Part shown: piece by piece, positions 20,323 through 30,984 of the stretch
Position numbering within the stretch: position 1 is the first letter of the stretch
How the letters are laid out: the number at the start of each line of letters is the position of its first letter
DNA from: Mixta mediterraneensis
GTDB lineage: Bacteria; Pseudomonadota; Gammaproteobacteria; Enterobacterales; Enterobacteriaceae
DNA length: 64,000 bases
Direction of reading: 5' to 3'
NCBI RefSeq assembly: GCF_014946725.1
Contig: NZ_JACFXY010000005.1
Location: 62,001-126,000 of the forward strand
Translations under genes and position numbers: made by a program
The notes under the pieces: generated by a model
What the model was told of the DNA's origin: nothing
What the model saw: only the letters and a program-made list of their open reading frames with translations
Databases searched by the model: none

Positions 20323-21039
20323 ATGAGATTCGAATTTTCAATTTATCGCTACAATCCAGACGTCGACGACAAGCCGCGTATGCAGGAGTATAGCCTCGAA
20401 GCGGAAGAGGGGCGCGACATGATGTTGCTGGACGCGCTAATCCGTCTGAAAGAAAAAGATCCGACCCTGGCTTTTCGCCGCTCGTGCCGTGAAGGGGTTT
20501 GTGGCTCAGATGGCCTGAACATGAACGGCAAAAACGGTCTGGCGTGCATCACTCCGATTTCAGCGTTAGGTAACGGCAAACAAAAAATTGTTATCCGCCC
20601 GCTGCCTGGCTTGCCGGTGGTCCGCGATCTGGTTGTGGACATGAGTCAGTTCTATGCGCAGTATGAGAAAATTAAACCTTTCTTATTGAATAATGGGGAA
20701 AATCCGCCAGCGCGTGAGTATCTGCAATCACCGGCAGAACGTGAGCATCTGGACGGATTATACGAATGTATTCTCTGCGCCTGCTGCTCAACATCCTGCC
20801 CGTCATTCTGGTGGAATCCGGACAAGTTTATTGGACCCGCCGGCTTGCTGGCGGCATATCGCTTCCTGATTGACAGTCGTGACACGGAAACGGACGCACG
20901 CCTCGACAATCTTGATGATGCTTTCAGCGTATTCCGCTGTCATAGCATCATGAACTGTGTGAGCGTATGTCCAAAAGGATTGAACCCGACGCGCGCTATT
21001 GGTCATATCAAGTCAATGCTGCTGCAACGCGGAGCATAA
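20323..21039 (+). CDS. sdhB: Succinate dehydrogenase iron-sulfur subunit SdhB
   Basis: This 238-aa subunit carries three Fe-S clusters. The plant-type [2Fe-2S] ligands are in CREGVCGSDG and the later Cys of GLACITP. The [4Fe-4S] and [3Fe-4S] ligands are in CILCACCSTSCPSFW and CHSIMNCVSVCPKGLNP. It passes electrons from SdhA to quinone at SdhCD. It is the last sdh gene, and sucA follows after 205 nt. Confidence 0.97.
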   Translation: MRFEFSIYRYNPDVDDKPRMQEYSLEAEEGRDMMLLDALIRLKEKDPTLAFRRSCREGVCGSDGLNMNGKNGLACITPISALGNGKQKIVIRPLPGLPVVRDLVVDMSQFYAQYEKIKPFLLNNGENPPAREYLQSPAEREHLDGLYECILCACCSTSCPSFWWNPDKFIGPAGLLAAYRFLIDSRDTETDARLDNLDDAFSVFRCHSIMNCVSVCPKGLNPTRAIGHIKSMLLQRGA

Positions 21040-21048
21040 GTAACATTC

Positions 21049-21117
21049 CCACCGGGAACGCCAGATTCCCGGTGGTTTACGGAAGCCTCTGTAAACGCGG
21101 TTATGTACCACGTTTAC
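21049..21117 (+). repeat. Two hairpins in the sdhB-sucA intercistronic space
   Basis: The first is a perfect 10-bp stem, CCACCGGGAA (21049-21058) with TTCCCGGTGG (21066-21075). The second pairs GTAAACG (21091-21097) with CGTTTAC (21111-21117), extended by GG/CC. Neither is followed by a T tract. They probably set RNA stability or partial attenuation between the sdh and suc parts of the operon; the space may also hold a suc promoter. Confidence 0.7.
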
Positions 21118-21244
21118 AAAGGTTCCCTTACGGGCCGGGCGCGCGCTGCGCACAGTGCTCGTATCGCTGAACTCACTACGGCAAACCGCGAAAGCGGCAA
21201 CAAATGAAACCTCAAAAAAGCATAACAATGCTTAAGGGATCACA

Positions 21245-24052
21245 ATGCAGAACAGCGCGATGAAGCCCTGGCTGGACTCTTCCTGGCTGGCAGGCGCGAA
21301 TCAGTCTTACATAGAGCAACTCTATGAGGATTTCCTGACCGATCCTGACTCTGTCGATGCAGTGTGGCGCTCGATGTTCCAACAGCTCCCAGGCACCGGC
21401 GTGAAACCAGAACAGTTTCACTCCACCACACGTGAATATTTCCGTCGCCTGGCGAAAGACGCATCTCGTTACACCTCTTCAGTTTCCGATCCAGCAACAA
21501 ATTCCAGGCAAGTGAAAGTGCTGCAGCTGATAAACGCGTTTCGTTTCCGCGGTCATCAGCACGCCAGTTTGGATCCGCTCGGCCTGTGGAAACAGGATCG
21601 TGTTGCCGATCTGGATCCGGCATTTCACGATCTGACCGAAGCCGACTTTCAGGAAAGCTTTAATGTAGGTTCTTTTGCCGGCGGCAAAGAAACCATGAAG
21701 CTGTCCGAACTGTTCGATGCGCTGAAGCAGACTTACTGCGGCTCGATTGGTGCAGAGTATATGCACATCAATAACACCGAAGAGAAACGCTGGATTCAGC
21801 AGCGTCTTGAATCGGTGATGGGCCAGGCCTCTTTCAGTGGCGAAGAGAAAAAAGTTTTTCTGAAAGAGCTGACTGCGGCAGAAGGCCTGGAGAAATATCT
21901 GGGCGCGAAATTTCCCGGCGCTAAACGCTTCTCGCTGGAAGGCGGCGACGCTTTAGTTCCCATGCTGCGCGAGATGATTCGTCATGCTGGCAAAAGCGGT
22001 ACGCGTGAAGTGGTGCTGGGTATGGCACACCGCGGTCGTCTCAACGTTCTGATTAACGTGCTGGGTAAAAAACCACAGGATTTGTTTGATGAATTCTCTG
22101 GTAAGCATAAAGAGCATCTCGGCACTGGCGACGTGAAGTATCACATGGGCTTCTCGTCAGACGTGGAAACCGAAGGCGGCTTAGTGCATCTGGCACTGGC
22201 GTTTAACCCATCGCATCTTGAAATTGTTAGTCCAGTGGTGATGGGTTCAGTGCGTGCCCGTTTGGATCGGCTGGCCGAGCCAGGCAGCAATAAAGTGCTT
22301 CCTATTACCATCCATGGTGATGCGGCGGTGATCGGCCAGGGTGTGGTGCAGGAAACGCTGAATATGTCCCAGGCGCGGGGTTACGAAGTGGGCGGCACCG
22401 TTCGCATCGTGATCAACAACCAGGTGGGGTTCACCACCTCTAATCCGAAAGACGCCCGCTCAACGCCTTATTGCACTGACATCGGCAAAATGGTGCTGGC
22501 ACCGATTTTCCACGTCAATGCGGATGACCCGGAAGCGGTTGCCTTTATTACCCGTCTGGCGCTGGATTATCGCAACACCTTCAAGCGTGATGTGTTTATT
22601 GATCTGGTGTGTTATCGCCGTCATGGCCATAACGAAGCGGATGAGCCAAGCGCAACCCAACCGTTGATGTACCAAAAGATCAAAAAGCATCCAACGCCAC
22701 GTAAGATTTACGCTGACCGTCTGGAAAGTGAAAGCATTGTTAGCCAGGGAGATGCCACCGAAATGGTCAATCTCTATCGCGATGCGCTGGATGAAGGCGA
22801 ATGTGTGGTGCCTGAATGGCGCCCAATGAGCCTGCACTCTTTTACCTGGTCGCCGTATCTTAACCATGAGTGGGATGAAGCTTATCCGGCGCAGGTGGAC
22901 AAGAAGCGTTTGCAGGAACTGGCTCGTCGTATCAGTCAGATCCCGGAAGAAGTTGAAGTTCAGGCTCGCGTAGCGAAAATTTACAACGATCGTAAAGAGA
23001 TGGCTGAAGGAAACAAAGCCTTTGACTGGGGCGGCGCGGAAAACCTGGCCTACGCCACACTGGTGGACGAAGGGATTCCGGTTCGTCTGTCAGGTGAAGA
23101 TACCGGTCGCGGTACTTTCTTCCATCGCCATGCGGTCATCCATAACCAGGCTAATGGTTCAACCTATACGCCGCTGCACCATGTACACAGCGGCCAGGGG
23201 CAATTCAAAGTCTGGGACTCCGTCTTGTCAGAAGAAGCGGTACTGGCTTTTGAATACGGCTATGCCACTGCTGAACCGCGCATTCTGACTATCTGGGAAG
23301 CCCAGTTTGGTGACTTCGCAAACGGTGCGCAGGTGGTTATCGATCAGTTCATCAGCTCTGGAGAGCAGAAGTGGGGCCGGATGTGTGGTCTGGTGATGCT
23401 GCTGCCGCACGGCTACGAAGGCCAGGGACCGGAGCACTCCTCCGCCCGTCTGGAACGTTATTTGCAGCTCTGTGCTGAACAGAATATGCAGGTTTGCGTG
23501 CCGTCTACCCCTGCGCAGGTTTACCATATGCTGCGTCGTCAGGCGTTACGTGGTATGCGCCGCCCGCTGATCGTTATGTCACCGAAGTCGCTGCTGCGTC
23601 ATCCTCTGGCAATTTCTTCGCTGGATGAATTAGCGGAAGGCAGCTTCCAGCCAGCAATCGGTGAAATCGACGAACTCGATCCACAAGGCGTTAAACGCGT
23701 CGTGATGTGTGCCGGTAAAGTTTATTACGATCTGCTGGAACAGCGTCGTAAAAACGAGCAGACCAATGTCGCTATTGTGCGTATTGAGCAGCTTTACCCG
23801 TTCCCGCATCAGGCTGTACAAGAAATTTTGAAAGCGTATTCCCATGTGCAGGACTTTGTCTGGTGTCAGGAAGAGCCACTAAACCAAGGTGCCTGGTACT
23901 GTAGCCAGCATCATTTCCGCGAAGTTGTGCCGTTTGGCGCCACTCTGCGTTATGCAGGCCGTCCGGCATCCGCTTCACCGGCCGTAGGTTATATGTCCGT
24001 ACACCAAAAACAGCAGCAAGACCTGGTTAATGACGCGCTGAACGTTGATTAA
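21245..24052 (+). CDS. sucA: 2-oxoglutarate dehydrogenase E1 component
   Basis: This thiamine-diphosphate-dependent decarboxylase (935 aa) of the 2-oxoglutarate dehydrogenase complex has an N-terminal E2-binding stretch (WLDSSWLAGANQSYIEQLY). The ThDP/Mg region runs from IHGDAAVIGQGVVQETLNMS to VINNQVGFTTSNP. Active-site blocks include VCYRRHGHNEADEPS and the transketolase-like pyrimidine domain with GEDTGRGTFFHRH. The sequence ends DLVNDALNVD. It is cotranscribed with sucB 15 nt downstream. Confidence 0.97.
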   Translation: MQNSAMKPWLDSSWLAGANQSYIEQLYEDFLTDPDSVDAVWRSMFQQLPGTGVKPEQFHSTTREYFRRLAKDASRYTSSVSDPATNSRQVKVLQLINAFRFRGHQHASLDPLGLWKQDRVADLDPAFHDLTEADFQESFNVGSFAGGKETMKLSELFDALKQTYCGSIGAEYMHINNTEEKRWIQQRLESVMGQASFSGEEKKVFLKELTAAEGLEKYLGAKFPGAKRFSLEGGDALVPMLREMIRHAGKSGTREVVLGMAHRGRLNVLINVLGKKPQDLFDEFSGKHKEHLGTGDVKYHMGFSSDVETEGGLVHLALAFNPSHLEIVSPVVMGSVRARLDRLAEPGSNKVLPITIHGDAAVIGQGVVQETLNMSQARGYEVGGTVRIVINNQVGFTTSNPKDARSTPYCTDIGKMVLAPIFHVNADDPEAVAFITRLALDYRNTFKRDVFIDLVCYRRHGHNEADEPSATQPLMYQKIKKHPTPRKIYADRLESESIVSQGDATEMVNLYRDALDEGECVVPEWRPMSLHSFTWSPYLNHEWDEAYPAQVDKKRLQELARRISQIPEEVEVQARVAKIYNDRKEMAEGNKAFDWGGAENLAYATLVDEGIPVRLSGEDTGRGTFFHRHAVIHNQANGSTYTPLHHVHSGQGQFKVWDSVLSEEAVLAFEYGYATAEPRILTIWEAQFGDFANGAQVVIDQFISSGEQKWGRMCGLVMLLPHGYEGQGPEHSSARLERYLQLCAEQNMQVCVPSTPAQVYHMLRRQALRGMRRPLIVMSPKSLLRHPLAISSLDELAEGSFQPAIGEIDELDPQGVKRVVMCAGKVYYDLLEQRRKNEQTNVAIVRIEQLYPFPHQAVQEILKAYSHVQDFVWCQEEPLNQGAWYCSQHHFREVVPFGATLRYAGRPASASPAVGYMSVHQKQQQDLVNDALNVD

Positions 24053-24067
24053 TTAAAAGGAAAGATA

Positions 24068-25288
24068 ATGAGTAGCGTAGATATTCTCGTTCCCGACCTG
24101 CCTGAATCCGTTGCCGATGCCTCCGTGGCAACCTGGCACAAAAAACCAGGCGATGCCGTCACACGTGATGAAGTACTGGTAGAGATCGAAACTGACAAAG
24201 TGGTACTGGAAGTGCCTGCCTCCGCCGACGGCGTTTTGGAAGCCGTGCTGGAAGATGAAGGGGCAACCGTAACGTCTCGCCAGATTCTTGGTCGTTTAAA
24301 AGAAGGCAATAGCGGCGGGAAAGAGACCAGCGCTAAAGCTGACAGCAAAGAGTCTACGCCGGCTCAGCGTCAGACAGCTTCGCTGGAAGAAGAGAGCAAC
24401 GATGCACTCAGCCCGGCTATTCGCCGCCTGATCGCTGAACACAACCTTGATGCCTCGCAAATCAAAGGCAGTGGAGTGGGTGGTCGTATTACTCGCGAAG
24501 ATGTAGAAAAGCATCTGGCGAAGAAACCAGAAGCCGCGAAAACCGCCGCGCCAGCCGTCGAAGCTGCACCGCAGCAGGCCGTGGCTAATCGCAGCGAAAA
24601 ACGTGTACCGATGACACGTTTGCGTAAGCGTGTGGCTGAACGCCTTCTGGAAGCGAAGAACAGCACTGCGATGCTGACCACCTTCAATGAAGTGAACATG
24701 AAGCCGATTATGGATTTGCGCAAGCAATACGGCGAGGCGTTTGAAAAACGTCACGGCGTGCGCCTGGGCTTTATGTCTTTCTATATTAAAGCGGTGGTGG
24801 AAGCCCTGAAACGTTATCCAGAAGTGAATGCTTCTATTGATGGCGAAGATGTGGTGTATCACAACTACTTCGATGTCAGCATTGCGGTATCTACGCCGCG
24901 TGGCCTGGTTACCCCGGTGCTGCGTGATGTTGATGCGTTAAGCATGGCCGACATCGAGAAGAAAATTAAAGAGCTGGCGGTGAAAGGCCGCGACGGTAAA
25001 CTAACCGTAGAGGATCTGACTGGCGGTAACTTCACCATTACTAATGGCGGCGTATTCGGCTCGTTGATGTCTACGCCGATCATCAACCCACCACAGAGCG
25101 CGATCCTTGGCATGCATGCCATTAAAGATCGTCCTATGGCGGTGAATGGTCAGGTTGTCGTGCTGCCAATGATGTATCTGGCGCTCTCCTATGATCATCG
25201 CCTGATCGATGGTCGCGAATCTGTTGGCTATCTGGTTGCGGTGAAAGAGATGCTGGAAGATCCTACGCGTCTGCTGCTGGACGTCTGA
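24068..25288 (+). CDS. sucB: Dihydrolipoyl succinyltransferase (E2)
   Basis: This is the core of the 2-oxoglutarate dehydrogenase complex (406 aa). The lipoyl domain has the lipoylated Lys in [13 protein letters not shown] (near residue 44). The peripheral subunit-binding domain is at about residues 115-150 ([17 protein letters not shown]). An Ala/Pro linker follows, then the catalytic domain with [11 protein letters not shown] near the C-terminus. All key residues appear intact. Confidence 0.97.
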   Translation: MSSVDILVPDLPESVADASVATWHKKPGDAVTRDEVLVEIETDKVVLEVPASADGVLEAVLEDEGATVTSRQILGRLKEGNSGGKETSAKADSKESTPAQRQTASLEEESNDALSPAIRRLIAEHNLDASQIKGSGVGGRITREDVEKHLAKKPEAAKTAAPAVEAAPQQAVANRSEKRVPMTRLRKRVAERLLEAKNSTAMLTTFNEVNMKPIMDLRKQYGEAFEKRHGVRLGFMSFYIKAVVEALKRYPEVNASIDGEDVVYHNYFDVSIAVSTPRGLVTPVLRDVDALSMADIEKKIKELAVKGRDGKLTVEDLTGGNFTITNGGVFGSLMSTPIINPPQSAILGMHAIKDRPMAVNGQVVVLPMMYLALSYDHRLIDGRESVGYLVAVKEMLEDPTRLLLDV

Positions 25289-25296
25289 TTTTTACC

Positions 25297-25315
25297 GGGC
25301 GCGTACGGCGCGCCC
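25297..25315 (+). repeat. GC hairpin between sucB and sucC
   Basis: GGGCGCG (25297-25303) and CGCGCCC (25309-25315) form a perfect 7-bp stem with a 5-nt loop and no T tract. It is an intra-operon hairpin, probably affecting mRNA processing or stability. Confidence 0.65.
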
Positions 25316-25354
25316 ACCTTATTACTCTTTTCAGACCTGAATGGATAGAACATC

Positions 25355-26521
25355 ATGAACTTACACGAATACCAGGCGAAACAGCTGTTTGCACGGTATG
25401 GCATGCCGGCACCAACGGGTTACGCCTGTACTACACCACGTGAAGCGGAAGAAGCCGCGTCTAAAATTGGCGCAGGTCCGTGGGTAGTTAAATGTCAGGT
25501 TCATGCCGGTGGCCGCGGTAAAGCGGGCGGTGTGAAAGTCGTTAACAGTAAAGAAGAGATTCGCGCGTTTGCGGAAAACTGGCTCGGCAAGCGTCTGGTG
25601 ACCTACCAGACTGACGCCGATGGCCAACCGGTCAACCAGATCCTGGTTGAAGCCGCGACCGACATCGATCAAGAGCTGTATTTGGGTGCTGTTGTTGACC
25701 GTGCGACGCGTCGCGTTGTTTTCATGGCATCGACCGAAGGCGGCGTAGAAATTGAAAAAGTTGCGGAAGAAACCCCGCATCTGATCCACAAAATGGCGCT
25801 TGATCCGCTGACCGGACCGCAGCCGTATCAAGGCCGCGAGTTGGCGTTTAAGCTCGGCTTGTCCGGCAAGCAAGTTAGCCAGTTCACCAAAATTTTCATG
25901 GGTCTGGCAACGATGTTCCTGGAGCGCGATCTGGCGCTGGTAGAGATCAATCCGCTGGTGATCACTAAGCAGGGCGATCTGGTGTGTCTGGATGGCAAAC
26001 TGGGCGCTGATGGCAATGCGTTGTTCCGTCAACCAGAACTGCGCGAAATGCGTGATCCAAGCCAGGAAGATCCACGTGAAGCACACGCTACGCAGTGGGA
26101 ACTGAACTACGTTGCGCTGGAAGGCAATATCGGCTGTATGGTTAACGGCGCAGGTTTGGCAATGGGCACCATGGATATTGTGAAACACCATGGCGGCCAG
26201 CCGGCTAACTTCCTTGACGTTGGCGGCGGCGCAACCAAAGAACGCGTTACCGAAGCCTTCAAAATCATTCTGTCTGATGATGCGGTTAAAGCCGTATTCG
26301 TTAACATCTTCGGCGGCATCGTGCGCTGTGACCTGATTGCCGACGGCATCATTGGCGCAGTCGCTGAAGTGGGTGTGAACGTGCCGGTAGTGGTACGTCT
26401 GGAAGGTAACAACGCCGAGCTGGGCGCGCAGAAACTGGCGGACAGCGGTCTGAATATCATTGCAGCAACTAGCCTGACAGACGCGGCACAGCGTGTTGTT
26501 GCTGCTGCGGAGGGTAAATAA
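25355..26521 (+). CDS. sucC: Succinyl-CoA synthetase beta subunit
   Basis: This ATP-grasp subunit (388 aa) makes ATP from succinyl-CoA with SucD. The N-terminal [16 protein letters not shown], the nucleotide-binding [16 protein letters not shown] and the C-terminal [16 protein letters not shown] are diagnostic. The stop overlaps the sucD start by one nt (TAATG). Confidence 0.97.
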   Translation: MNLHEYQAKQLFARYGMPAPTGYACTTPREAEEAASKIGAGPWVVKCQVHAGGRGKAGGVKVVNSKEEIRAFAENWLGKRLVTYQTDADGQPVNQILVEAATDIDQELYLGAVVDRATRRVVFMASTEGGVEIEKVAEETPHLIHKMALDPLTGPQPYQGRELAFKLGLSGKQVSQFTKIFMGLATMFLERDLALVEINPLVITKQGDLVCLDGKLGADGNALFRQPELREMRDPSQEDPREAHATQWELNYVALEGNIGCMVNGAGLAMGTMDIVKHHGGQPANFLDVGGGATKERVTEAFKIILSDDAVKAVFVNIFGGIVRCDLIADGIIGAVAEVGVNVPVVVRLEGNNAELGAQKLADSGLNIIAATSLTDAAQRVVAAAEGK

Positions 26522-27396
26522 TGTCCATTTTGATCGACAAAAACACCAAAGTCATTTGCCAGGGATTCACCGGCGGACAGGGTACATTCCACTCTGAGCA
26601 GGCGCTGGCTTATGGTACGCAGCTGGTTGGCGGCGTCACGCCAGGTAAAGGCGGCACCACTCACCTTGGTCTGCCGGTGTTCAACACCGTACGTGAAGCC
26701 GTGGAAGCCACCGGCGCAACGGCTACGGTGATCTACGTTCCGGCACCGTTCTGCAAAGACGGTATCCTGGAAGCGATCGAAGCGGGCATCAAGCTGATTA
26801 TTACGATCACTGAAGGTATCCCAACGCTGGATATGCTGACAGTGAAAGTGAAGCTGGATGAAGCGGGCGTACGTATGATTGGACCAAACTGTCCGGGTGT
26901 GATCACGCCAGGCGAATGTAAGATCGGTATTATGCCGGGCCACATTCATCAGCCAGGACGTGTGGGCATCGTTTCGCGTTCCGGTACGCTGACTTATGAA
27001 GCCGTTAAGCAGACAACGGATATTGGTTACGGCCAGTCAACGTGTGTCGGTATCGGTGGTGACCCGATTCCGGGTTCTAACTTTATTGACATCCTGAAAC
27101 TGTTCCAGGACGATCCGCAAACTGAAGCGATCGTGATGATTGGTGAAATTGGTGGTAGCGCAGAAGAAGAAGCGGCTGCGTTCATCAAAGAACATGTCAC
27201 CAAACCGGTTGTAGGATATATCGCCGGCGTGACTGCGCCAAAAGGTAAACGTATGGGCCACGCTGGCGCCATCATTGCAGGCGGTAAAGGCACTGCGGAT
27301 GAAAAATTTGCAGCCCTGGAAGCGGCTGGTGTGAAAACTGTTCGCAGCCTTGCCGATATTGGCGAAGCAGTGAAAGCTGTTCTGCCAGCAAAATAA
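26521..27396 (+). CDS. sucD: Succinyl-CoA synthetase alpha subunit
   Basis: This 291-aa subunit binds CoA and carries the phosphohistidine. The CoA fold begins with [18 protein letters not shown], the active-site His is in [10 protein letters not shown] (near residue 247) and the CoA/His loop is [12 protein letters not shown]. It is the last gene of sdhCDAB-sucABCD. Confidence 0.97.
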   Translation: MSILIDKNTKVICQGFTGGQGTFHSEQALAYGTQLVGGVTPGKGGTTHLGLPVFNTVREAVEATGATATVIYVPAPFCKDGILEAIEAGIKLIITITEGIPTLDMLTVKVKLDEAGVRMIGPNCPGVITPGECKIGIMPGHIHQPGRVGIVSRSGTLTYEAVKQTTDIGYGQSTCVGIGGDPIPGSNFIDILKLFQDDPQTEAIVMIGEIGGSAEEEAAAFIKEHVTKPVVGYIAGVTAPKGKRMGHAGAIIAGGKGTADEKFAALEAAGVKTVRSLADIGEAVKAVLPAK

Positions 27397-27416
27397 GCTT
27401 TACGCTTTTTAATTTC

Positions 27417-27440
27417 AGGCCACCTTGTGTGGCCTTTTTT
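27417..27440 (+). terminator. Terminator after sucD; possible SdhX-type 3'-UTR sRNA
   Basis: AGGCCAC CTTGT GTGGCCT followed by six T ends the operon 20 nt after the sucD stop. In E. coli and Salmonella the SdhX (RybD) small RNA is processed from this 3' UTR and ends at this terminator. The location is equivalent, so an SdhX homologue covering about 27,370-27,440 is plausible, but I cannot verify its seed sequence from memory. Confidence 0.75.
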
Positions 27441-28132
27441 ATGCGTGCCGGGTACGCAGCAGTTTAAGAGATACATTCTCGTGTCCAGCCTGGGAGAAGT
27501 GAGCGAAGGGTAAAGATGCCAGCGTAAGGGGAAAAGGGGGATCGTAAAATCCGACCCTGTGCCACTTCCCATATACATGCGGACAAACATTATATCTACC
27601 CGAAAAGCCCTCAGTAGATATTTCCCTCTCACCTTCCTTTTATTTACGGCAGATGCTAACCTTTAGCACAAAAGTATCTGAGGTTAATAAAAAACGATAA
27701 AAGTAATAATCTTCCTTACAATCCTGGAAAATATTGACACCTTATTAACAACCCAGCGAGCTGAACAGGTATAGAAAGTTATTACTTTAATTCAGATCAA
27801 TTATTGACGATATATAACAAAGTTTATCACTGGAAAAGCGCAAAGTTAAAGGCTTAAATTGCGTTGCATCAATCCAGCCTTTTACAAAAACTTTCAAACG
27901 CTTGCGGAATACGGGATTTCATCAAATTTCTTTGATTATTTTGCATGTGTCTAAGCATCTGGCTTGTTTTGACGCTTTTTCAGGGTTTCAAAATCTCGTT
28001 ATTCGCTCATATCGGGCAGCACTTTTACCTGTTCTGTCGGTAACAAACTGGAATCAATAATCAGTCGTTCCTGACTCTTATTTAGCGCGTCATATCGCTA
28101 AAGAGAGTGGATGTGAAGAGCAAGGAGTTAAT
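27441..28132. promoter_or_regulatory. Long AT-rich leader and promoter region of cydAB
   Basis: No gene is supported in this 692-nt region. The second half (from about 27,640) is A+T-rich, as expected for the ArcA/Fnr-controlled cydA promoter region of E. coli. A perfect short dyad ATCAAA TTTC TTTGAT lies at 27921-27936; its arms are reversed relative to the Fnr consensus, so I do not call it an Fnr site. GCAAGGAG 4-11 nt before the cydA ATG is its ribosome site. Confidence 0.5.
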
Positions 28133-29704
28133 ATGCTAGATATCGTCGAGCTGTCTCGTTTACAGTTTGCTTTGACGGCAATGTACCACTTCCTGTTTGT
28201 CCCGTTAACGCTGGGTATGGCGTTTTTGCTGGCAATAATGGAAACGGTCTACGTCCTCAGTGGCAAACAAATCTATAAAGATATGACCAAATTCTGGGGC
28301 AAGTTGTTTGGCATCAACTTTGCGCTGGGGGTGGCTACCGGCCTGACCATGGAATTTCAGTTCGGTACGAACTGGTCCTATTATTCTCACTATGTCGGCG
28401 ATATTTTTGGGGCGCCGCTGGCCATTGAAGGATTGATGGCGTTCTTCCTCGAATCCACTTTCGTTGGGCTTTTCTTCTTTGGCTGGGATCGTCTGGGCAA
28501 AGTGCAGCACCTGGCGGTGACCTGGCTGGTTGCGCTGGGGTCTAACATGTCTGCTTTATGGATCCTGGTCGCGAACGGCTGGATGCAGAACCCGATCGCC
28601 TCCGAATTTAACTTTGAGACCATGCGTATGGAGATGCTGAGCTTTTCCGAGCTGGTGTTGAATCCGGTTGCGCAGGTAAAATTTGTGCACACGGTAGCGG
28701 CGGGTTATACCACCGGGGCGATGTTCATTCTGGGTATTAGCGCCTGGTATCTGCTGAAAGGCCGTGACATGGCTTTCGCTAAACGGTCGTTTGCCATCGC
28801 GGCCAGTTTCGGTATGGCGGCGGTGCTCTCCGTCATCGTACTGGGTGACGAGTCTGGCTATGAAATGGGCGATGTGCAAAAAACTAAACTGGCGGCAATT
28901 GAAGCCGAGTGGGAAACCCAACCCGCACCTGCGGCTTTCACGCTGTTTGGCCTGCCAGAACAGGATTCGCAGAAAAATAAATATGCCATTCAGATTCCGT
29001 ACCTGCTTGGCCTGATCGCGACACGCTCAGTCGATACGCCAGTAACCGGCCTGAAAGAGTTGATGGCGCAGCACGAAGTTCGTATACGCAACGGCATGAA
29101 AGCTTACGCTTTGTTGAATGAGTTGCGCAGCGGCAGTCAGGATCCAGCGGTGCGCGAAGCCTTTAATAACAGCAAACAGGATCTCGGCTACGGTTTGCTG
29201 CTGAAGCGTTATACCGCGAATGTGGCGAATGCGACCGAAGCACAAATCCAAAAAGCGATACAAGATTCCATTCCACGCGTTGCGCCACTTTACTTCTCTT
29301 TCCGCATCATGGTGCTGTGTGGCGTACTGCTGCTGGCTGTGATTGTGCTGTCGTTCTGGAGCGTGATTCGTAATCGCATCGGTAAGAGTCGCTGGCTGCT
29401 GAAAGCCGCGTTATATGGCATTCCGCTGCCCTGGATCGCGGTTGAGGCCGGTTGGTTTGTCGCAGAATATGGCCGTCAGCCGTGGGCGATTGGTGAAGTA
29501 CTGCCAACAGCGGTCGCCAATTCATCATTGACCGTGGGCGACATCTTATTCTCTATGATTTTGATCTGTGGACTTTACACACTGTTCCTGGTGGCCGAGA
29601 TGTATCTGATGTTCAAGTTTGCGCGCCTTGGCCCAAGCAGCCTGAAAACTGGGCGTTACCATCATGAACAGATCGCGGCAAGTACTCAGCCGGTGCGTGG
29701 ATAA
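28133..29704 (+). CDS. cydA: Cytochrome bd-I ubiquinol oxidase subunit I
   Basis: This quinol-oxidising subunit of the high-affinity oxygen reductase (523 aa) has about nine transmembrane helices. A haem-ligand His is in the first helix ([14 protein letters not shown], near residue 19) and another is in [15 protein letters not shown] (near 186). The periplasmic Q-loop lies between about residues 240 and 380. It is transcribed with cydB (11 nt downstream), cydX and ybgE. Confidence 0.97.
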   Translation: MLDIVELSRLQFALTAMYHFLFVPLTLGMAFLLAIMETVYVLSGKQIYKDMTKFWGKLFGINFALGVATGLTMEFQFGTNWSYYSHYVGDIFGAPLAIEGLMAFFLESTFVGLFFFGWDRLGKVQHLAVTWLVALGSNMSALWILVANGWMQNPIASEFNFETMRMEMLSFSELVLNPVAQVKFVHTVAAGYTTGAMFILGISAWYLLKGRDMAFAKRSFAIAASFGMAAVLSVIVLGDESGYEMGDVQKTKLAAIEAEWETQPAPAAFTLFGLPEQDSQKNKYAIQIPYLLGLIATRSVDTPVTGLKELMAQHEVRIRNGMKAYALLNELRSGSQDPAVREAFNNSKQDLGYGLLLKRYTANVANATEAQIQKAIQDSIPRVAPLYFSFRIMVLCGVLLLAVIVLSFWSVIRNRIGKSRWLLKAALYGIPLPWIAVEAGWFVAEYGRQPWAIGEVLPTAVANSSLTVGDILFSMILICGLYTLFLVAEMYLMFKFARLGPSSLKTGRYHHEQIAASTQPVRG

Positions 29705-29715
29705 GGAGAACCCCT

Positions 29716-30855
29716 ATGTTTGATTATGAAGTGCTGCGCTTTGTCTGGTGGCTGCTGATTGGCATTTTGCTGATTGGTTTTGCGATTGCCGACGGTTTTG
29801 ACATGGGCGTTGGCATGCTAACGCGCCTGTTGGGCCACACCGATACCGAACGCCGCATTATGATTAATAGCATTGCGCCACATTGGGATGGGAACCAGGT
29901 TTGGCTGATCACCGCCGGCGGGGCGCTGTTTGCCGCCTGGCCAATGGTCTATGCCGCTGCGTTTTCAGGCTTTTATGTGGCGATGATTCTGGTGCTGGCT
30001 TCACTGTTCTTTCGCCCCATCGGTTTTGATTATCGTTCGAAGATTGAGGACATGCGCTGGCGCGGCATGTGGGACTGGGGCATTTTCATTGGTAGCTTCA
30101 TTCCGCCATTAGTTATTGGTGTGGCGTTCGGTAACCTGCTGCAAGGCGTTCCGTTCCATGCAGATGAATATTTGCGTCTGTTTTACACGGGCAATTTCTT
30201 CCAGCTGCTTAATCCGTTTGGTCTGCTGGCTGGCGTAATTAGCGTGGCTATGATTCTGACCCAGGGCGCAACTTATCTACAGATGCGTACCACTGGCGAA
30301 CTGCATTTACGCTCACGTACCGCTGCACAGATTGCCGCGCTGGTCATGCTGGTGTGCTTTGTGCTGGCAGGTTTGTGGGTGAAATACGGCATCGACGGGT
30401 ATGTAGTAACCAGCGTCATCGATCATCACGCAGCCTCTAACCCGTTGGGTAAAACCGTCGTGCGTGAAGCCGGTGCGTGGATGACCAACTTCCAGAATAT
30501 GCCCGTGCTGTGGCTGTTTCCGCTGCTGGGCGTGTTATTACCGCTGATGACCGTTGTTTGCTCGCGATGTGAGAAAAGTGCCTGGGCATTTATCTTCTCT
30601 TCGATGACCCTGGCGTGTGTCATCATGACAGCAGGCATTGCGCTATTCCCGTTCATTATGCCTTCCAGCACAGTGCCGAATATTAGCCTGACCATGTGGG
30701 ATGCAACGTCCAGCTCGCTGACGCTAACCGTTATGACCTTCGCTGCTATCATTTTTGTACCGATCATCCTCGCGTATACCGCCTGGTGTTACTACAAAAT
30801 GTTTGGCCGTATCACCAAAGAACACATCGAGAGCAATACGCACTCGCTGTATTAA
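29716..30855 (+). CDS. cydB: Cytochrome bd-I ubiquinol oxidase subunit II
   Basis: This is the structural partner of CydA (379 aa, multiple helices). The N-terminal DYEVLRFVWWLLIGILL and the GFAIADGFDMGVGML block are typical of CydB. The full length is intact. It is followed by the short cydX gene 15 nt downstream. Confidence 0.97.
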   Translation: MFDYEVLRFVWWLLIGILLIGFAIADGFDMGVGMLTRLLGHTDTERRIMINSIAPHWDGNQVWLITAGGALFAAWPMVYAAAFSGFYVAMILVLASLFFRPIGFDYRSKIEDMRWRGMWDWGIFIGSFIPPLVIGVAFGNLLQGVPFHADEYLRLFYTGNFFQLLNPFGLLAGVISVAMILTQGATYLQMRTTGELHLRSRTAAQIAALVMLVCFVLAGLWVKYGIDGYVVTSVIDHHAASNPLGKTVVREAGAWMTNFQNMPVLWLFPLLGVLLPLMTVVCSRCEKSAWAFIFSSMTLACVIMTAGIALFPFIMPSSTVPNISLTMWDATSSSLTLTVMTFAAIIFVPIILAYTAWCYYKMFGRITKEHIESNTHSLY

Positions 30856-30870
30856 TTAAGGAGACGATGC

Positions 30871-30984
30871 ATGTGGTATTTTGCCTGGATTCTCGGCACG
30901 CTGCTGGCTTGTGCCTTTGGTATTGTCACCGCGCTGGCGATTGAACACGTTGAAGACAGCGCGGCTAAGGACGATCACGCCTGA
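30871..30984 (+). CDS. cydX: Cytochrome bd-I accessory subunit CydX
   Basis: This 37-aa single-helix protein begins MWYFAWILGTLLACAFG and ends with an acidic tail (EDSAAKDDHA). It matches E. coli CydX, which stabilises the haems of cytochrome bd. The ribosome site AAGGAG is 10 nt upstream. Its TGA overlaps the ybgE ATG by one nt. Confidence 0.95.
   Translation: MWYFAWILGTLLACAFGIVTALAIEHVEDSAAKDDHA

Noticed and set aside
27027-27632. Minus-strand frame of 201 aa overlapping sucD and its terminator
   Set aside because: It is antisense to sucD, crosses the operon terminator and lacks a ribosome site or recognisable domain.
27921-27936. ATCAAATTTCTTTGAT as an Fnr site for cydA
   Set aside because: The arms are in the reverse order to the Fnr consensus TTGAT-N4-ATCAA, so it is only noted as a dyad.
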